Source: Corallococcus macrosporus (GTDB taxonomy: Bacteria > Myxococcota > Myxococcia > Myxococcales > Myxococcaceae). From it: a DNA stretch of 64,000 bases. Below are positions 63,103 through 64,000 of this stretch, piece by piece. Under the pieces are notes generated by a model. It saw nothing but the letters and a program-made list of their open reading frames with translations, did not search any database and was not told the DNA's origin. Both the position numbers and the translations under genes were made by a program. Position 1 is the first letter of the stretch. Every line of letters starts with the position of its first letter. Location: positions 62,001 through 126,000 of the forward strand of contig NZ_JAFIMU010000013.1 of the NCBI RefSeq assembly GCF_017302985.1, in the 5' to 3' direction.

Positions 63103-63374
63103 GACACGCGCTCCCCTGGGGTCGATGCCCCATGAAAATCCACGGGGCAGAATACTCGCTCAGCGACGCTCAACCCGTCCCCGCGGAGTGGGGCTCGCCA
63201 TCAGCCCCGCGCCACGCCCCGGCCCAGGAAAACGCAATGATTCCAGCGACTTGGCGCTTTGACCCGCTGGCCCCGGGCGTGCCATCCTGAAAATCAGGTC
63301 CCAAGCAACTCGCGCGCTGCGCGTCCGATAATCCGTTCAAGTTCCACCTCCTTTCCGAATCCACGAGGCCCACC
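63103..63374. promoter_or_regulatory. Divergent intergenic region
   Basis: These 272 bp separate the divergent amylase gene and the next plus-strand gene and must contain both promoters. I see no convincing -35/-10 pair or palindrome. Confidence 0.35.
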
Positions 63375-64000
63375 ATGGGTTTCCCCGACATCAAGCGCAC
63401 CTTCAACGCCGTCCGCACCAACGTCCAGCAGACCTTCGAGGCCAACAAGCAGCTCGTGAAGGGCGGCATCGCGGTCGCGACCCAGGCGTCCAAGGCGATC
63501 AACTTCAGCAAGGACGCCTTCCAGCAGATCAAGAACATCGGCACCGGCGCCCAGGGCATCCTCGGGAAGACGAACCTGGACTTCGTGCGCAACCCCACGT
63601 TCTCCCAGGGCTTCAAGGGGCTGACCAAGTTCGGCGCGCAGATGGGCGCCGCCATGCGCTACGCGGGCATCCCCGGCGCGGTGGCCGCGGGCGCCACGGC
63701 GTTCAAGGACATCCGCCAGGCCATCCGCTCCGGCAGCAAGGACGACATCATCACCGCGACGCGCTCCTCGCTGGACGCGGCCAGGTCCACCATCAACGCC
63801 GCGACGGGCGGCATCGTGGGCAGCAAGGTGATGGGCGGCGTGCTGGGCGGCAGCATCTTCAAGGGCAAGCTGGACGCCGGCAAGGCGGCCTTCGACACCT
63901 TCAAGAAGGCGCTCCCCAACGCCAGCGATGACGTGCTCAAGGCCGTCAAGGGCGCCGCCACCAAGGGCATCATGGAGGGCGCGTCGCTGAAGAACGTGGG
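63375..64000 (+). CDS. Signal-less glycine/alanine-rich helical protein, 3' end outside window
   Basis: It starts at ATG 63375 (MGFPDIKRTFNAVRTNVQQ) with GAGG six bases upstream. It is open for 208 codons to the window edge. It has no signal peptide. The visible part is helical, with repeated Phe-Lys-Asp/Ile turns and glycine-zipper-like stretches (YAGIPGAVAAGATAF, GIVGSKVMGGVLGGSIF). I do not recognise the family. The style resembles the C-terminal part of the protein at 43461 and the one at 27738. A membrane-active or secreted role is possible but unproven. Confidence 0.65.
   Translation, partial: MGFPDIKRTFNAVRTNVQQTFEANKQLVKGGIAVATQASKAINFSKDAFQQIKNIGTGAQGILGKTNLDFVRNPTFSQGFKGLTKFGAQMGAAMRYAGIPGAVAAGATAFKDIRQAIRSGSKDDIITATRSSLDAARSTINAATGGIVGSKVMGGVLGGSIFKGKLDAGKAAFDTFKKALPNASDDVLKAVKGAATKGIMEGASLKNV

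Overview
The window is chromosomal DNA of a myxobacterium, most likely a Myxococcus/Corallococcus-type member of the Myxococcota. The signs are very high GC with strong GC at third codon positions, many lipoproteins whose lipobox is followed by Asp-Ala-Gly / Asp-Gly-Gly low-complexity linkers, a REC-PAS-histidine kinase, CHAT/TPR and MopE-like surface proteins, and several muralytic proteins. The species call is an inference. No tRNA, rRNA, CRISPR array or intact insertion sequence was seen.

Region 1-8.6 kb: a truncated cold-shock-like gene, an unusual fusion of an F420-dependent NADP reductase-type domain with a SUKH-like domain, a DUF4267 membrane protein facing an AraC regulator, a lipoprotein with two tandem GON domains, a Cys-rich lipoprotein, a stand-alone FHA domain and a REC-PAS-histidine kinase.

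Region 8.8-26.9 kb: a glycan-utilisation locus. Ten minus-strand genes with gaps of 4-80 bp or short overlaps (galM, galK, ABC ATPase, two permeases, a solute-binding protein, two GH43 enzymes, a phytanoyl-CoA dioxygenase-like protein and a UTP--sugar-1-phosphate uridylyltransferase) diverge from a TonB-dependent receptor, which is followed by three more GH43 enzymes. Together these supply outer-membrane import, debranching, inner-membrane import, and galactose mutarotation and phosphorylation. An arabinogalactan-type substrate fits best, but no galT, araBAD or dedicated regulator is present.

Region 27-43 kb: accessory genes and gene debris. It holds a repeat-rich protein, a frameshifted MopE-like protein, a carotenoid oxygenase, a broken M57-type metalloprotease, a 1097-residue CHAT/TPR lipoprotein, a Nudix remnant beside a DUF2306/LysR divergent pair, a secreted trypsin-like protease, HrpA helicase and a DUF488 protein.

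Region 43-52.3 kb: an apparent insertion carrying two signal-peptide-less cell-wall-targeting proteins. One has peptidoglycan-binding and C39-like domains plus a long helical, glycine-rich C-terminus. The other is a four-module muralytic enzyme (M15-like peptidase, peptidoglycan-binding, C39-like peptidase, GH19-like). A CBM9-like periplasmic protein and a lipoprotein follow. The right edge cuts an alpha/beta hydrolase gene that belonged to an ECF sigma factor operon.

Region 52.6-64 kb: the ECF sigma factor with a SnoaL-like tail, a DUF2141/carotenoid oxygenase pair, a radical SAM/UdgX DNA-repair pair, several small lipoproteins, a GH13 amylase lipoprotein whose last 21 codons are cut off by an in-frame TAA, and the 5' part of another signal-peptide-less glycine/alanine-rich helical protein.
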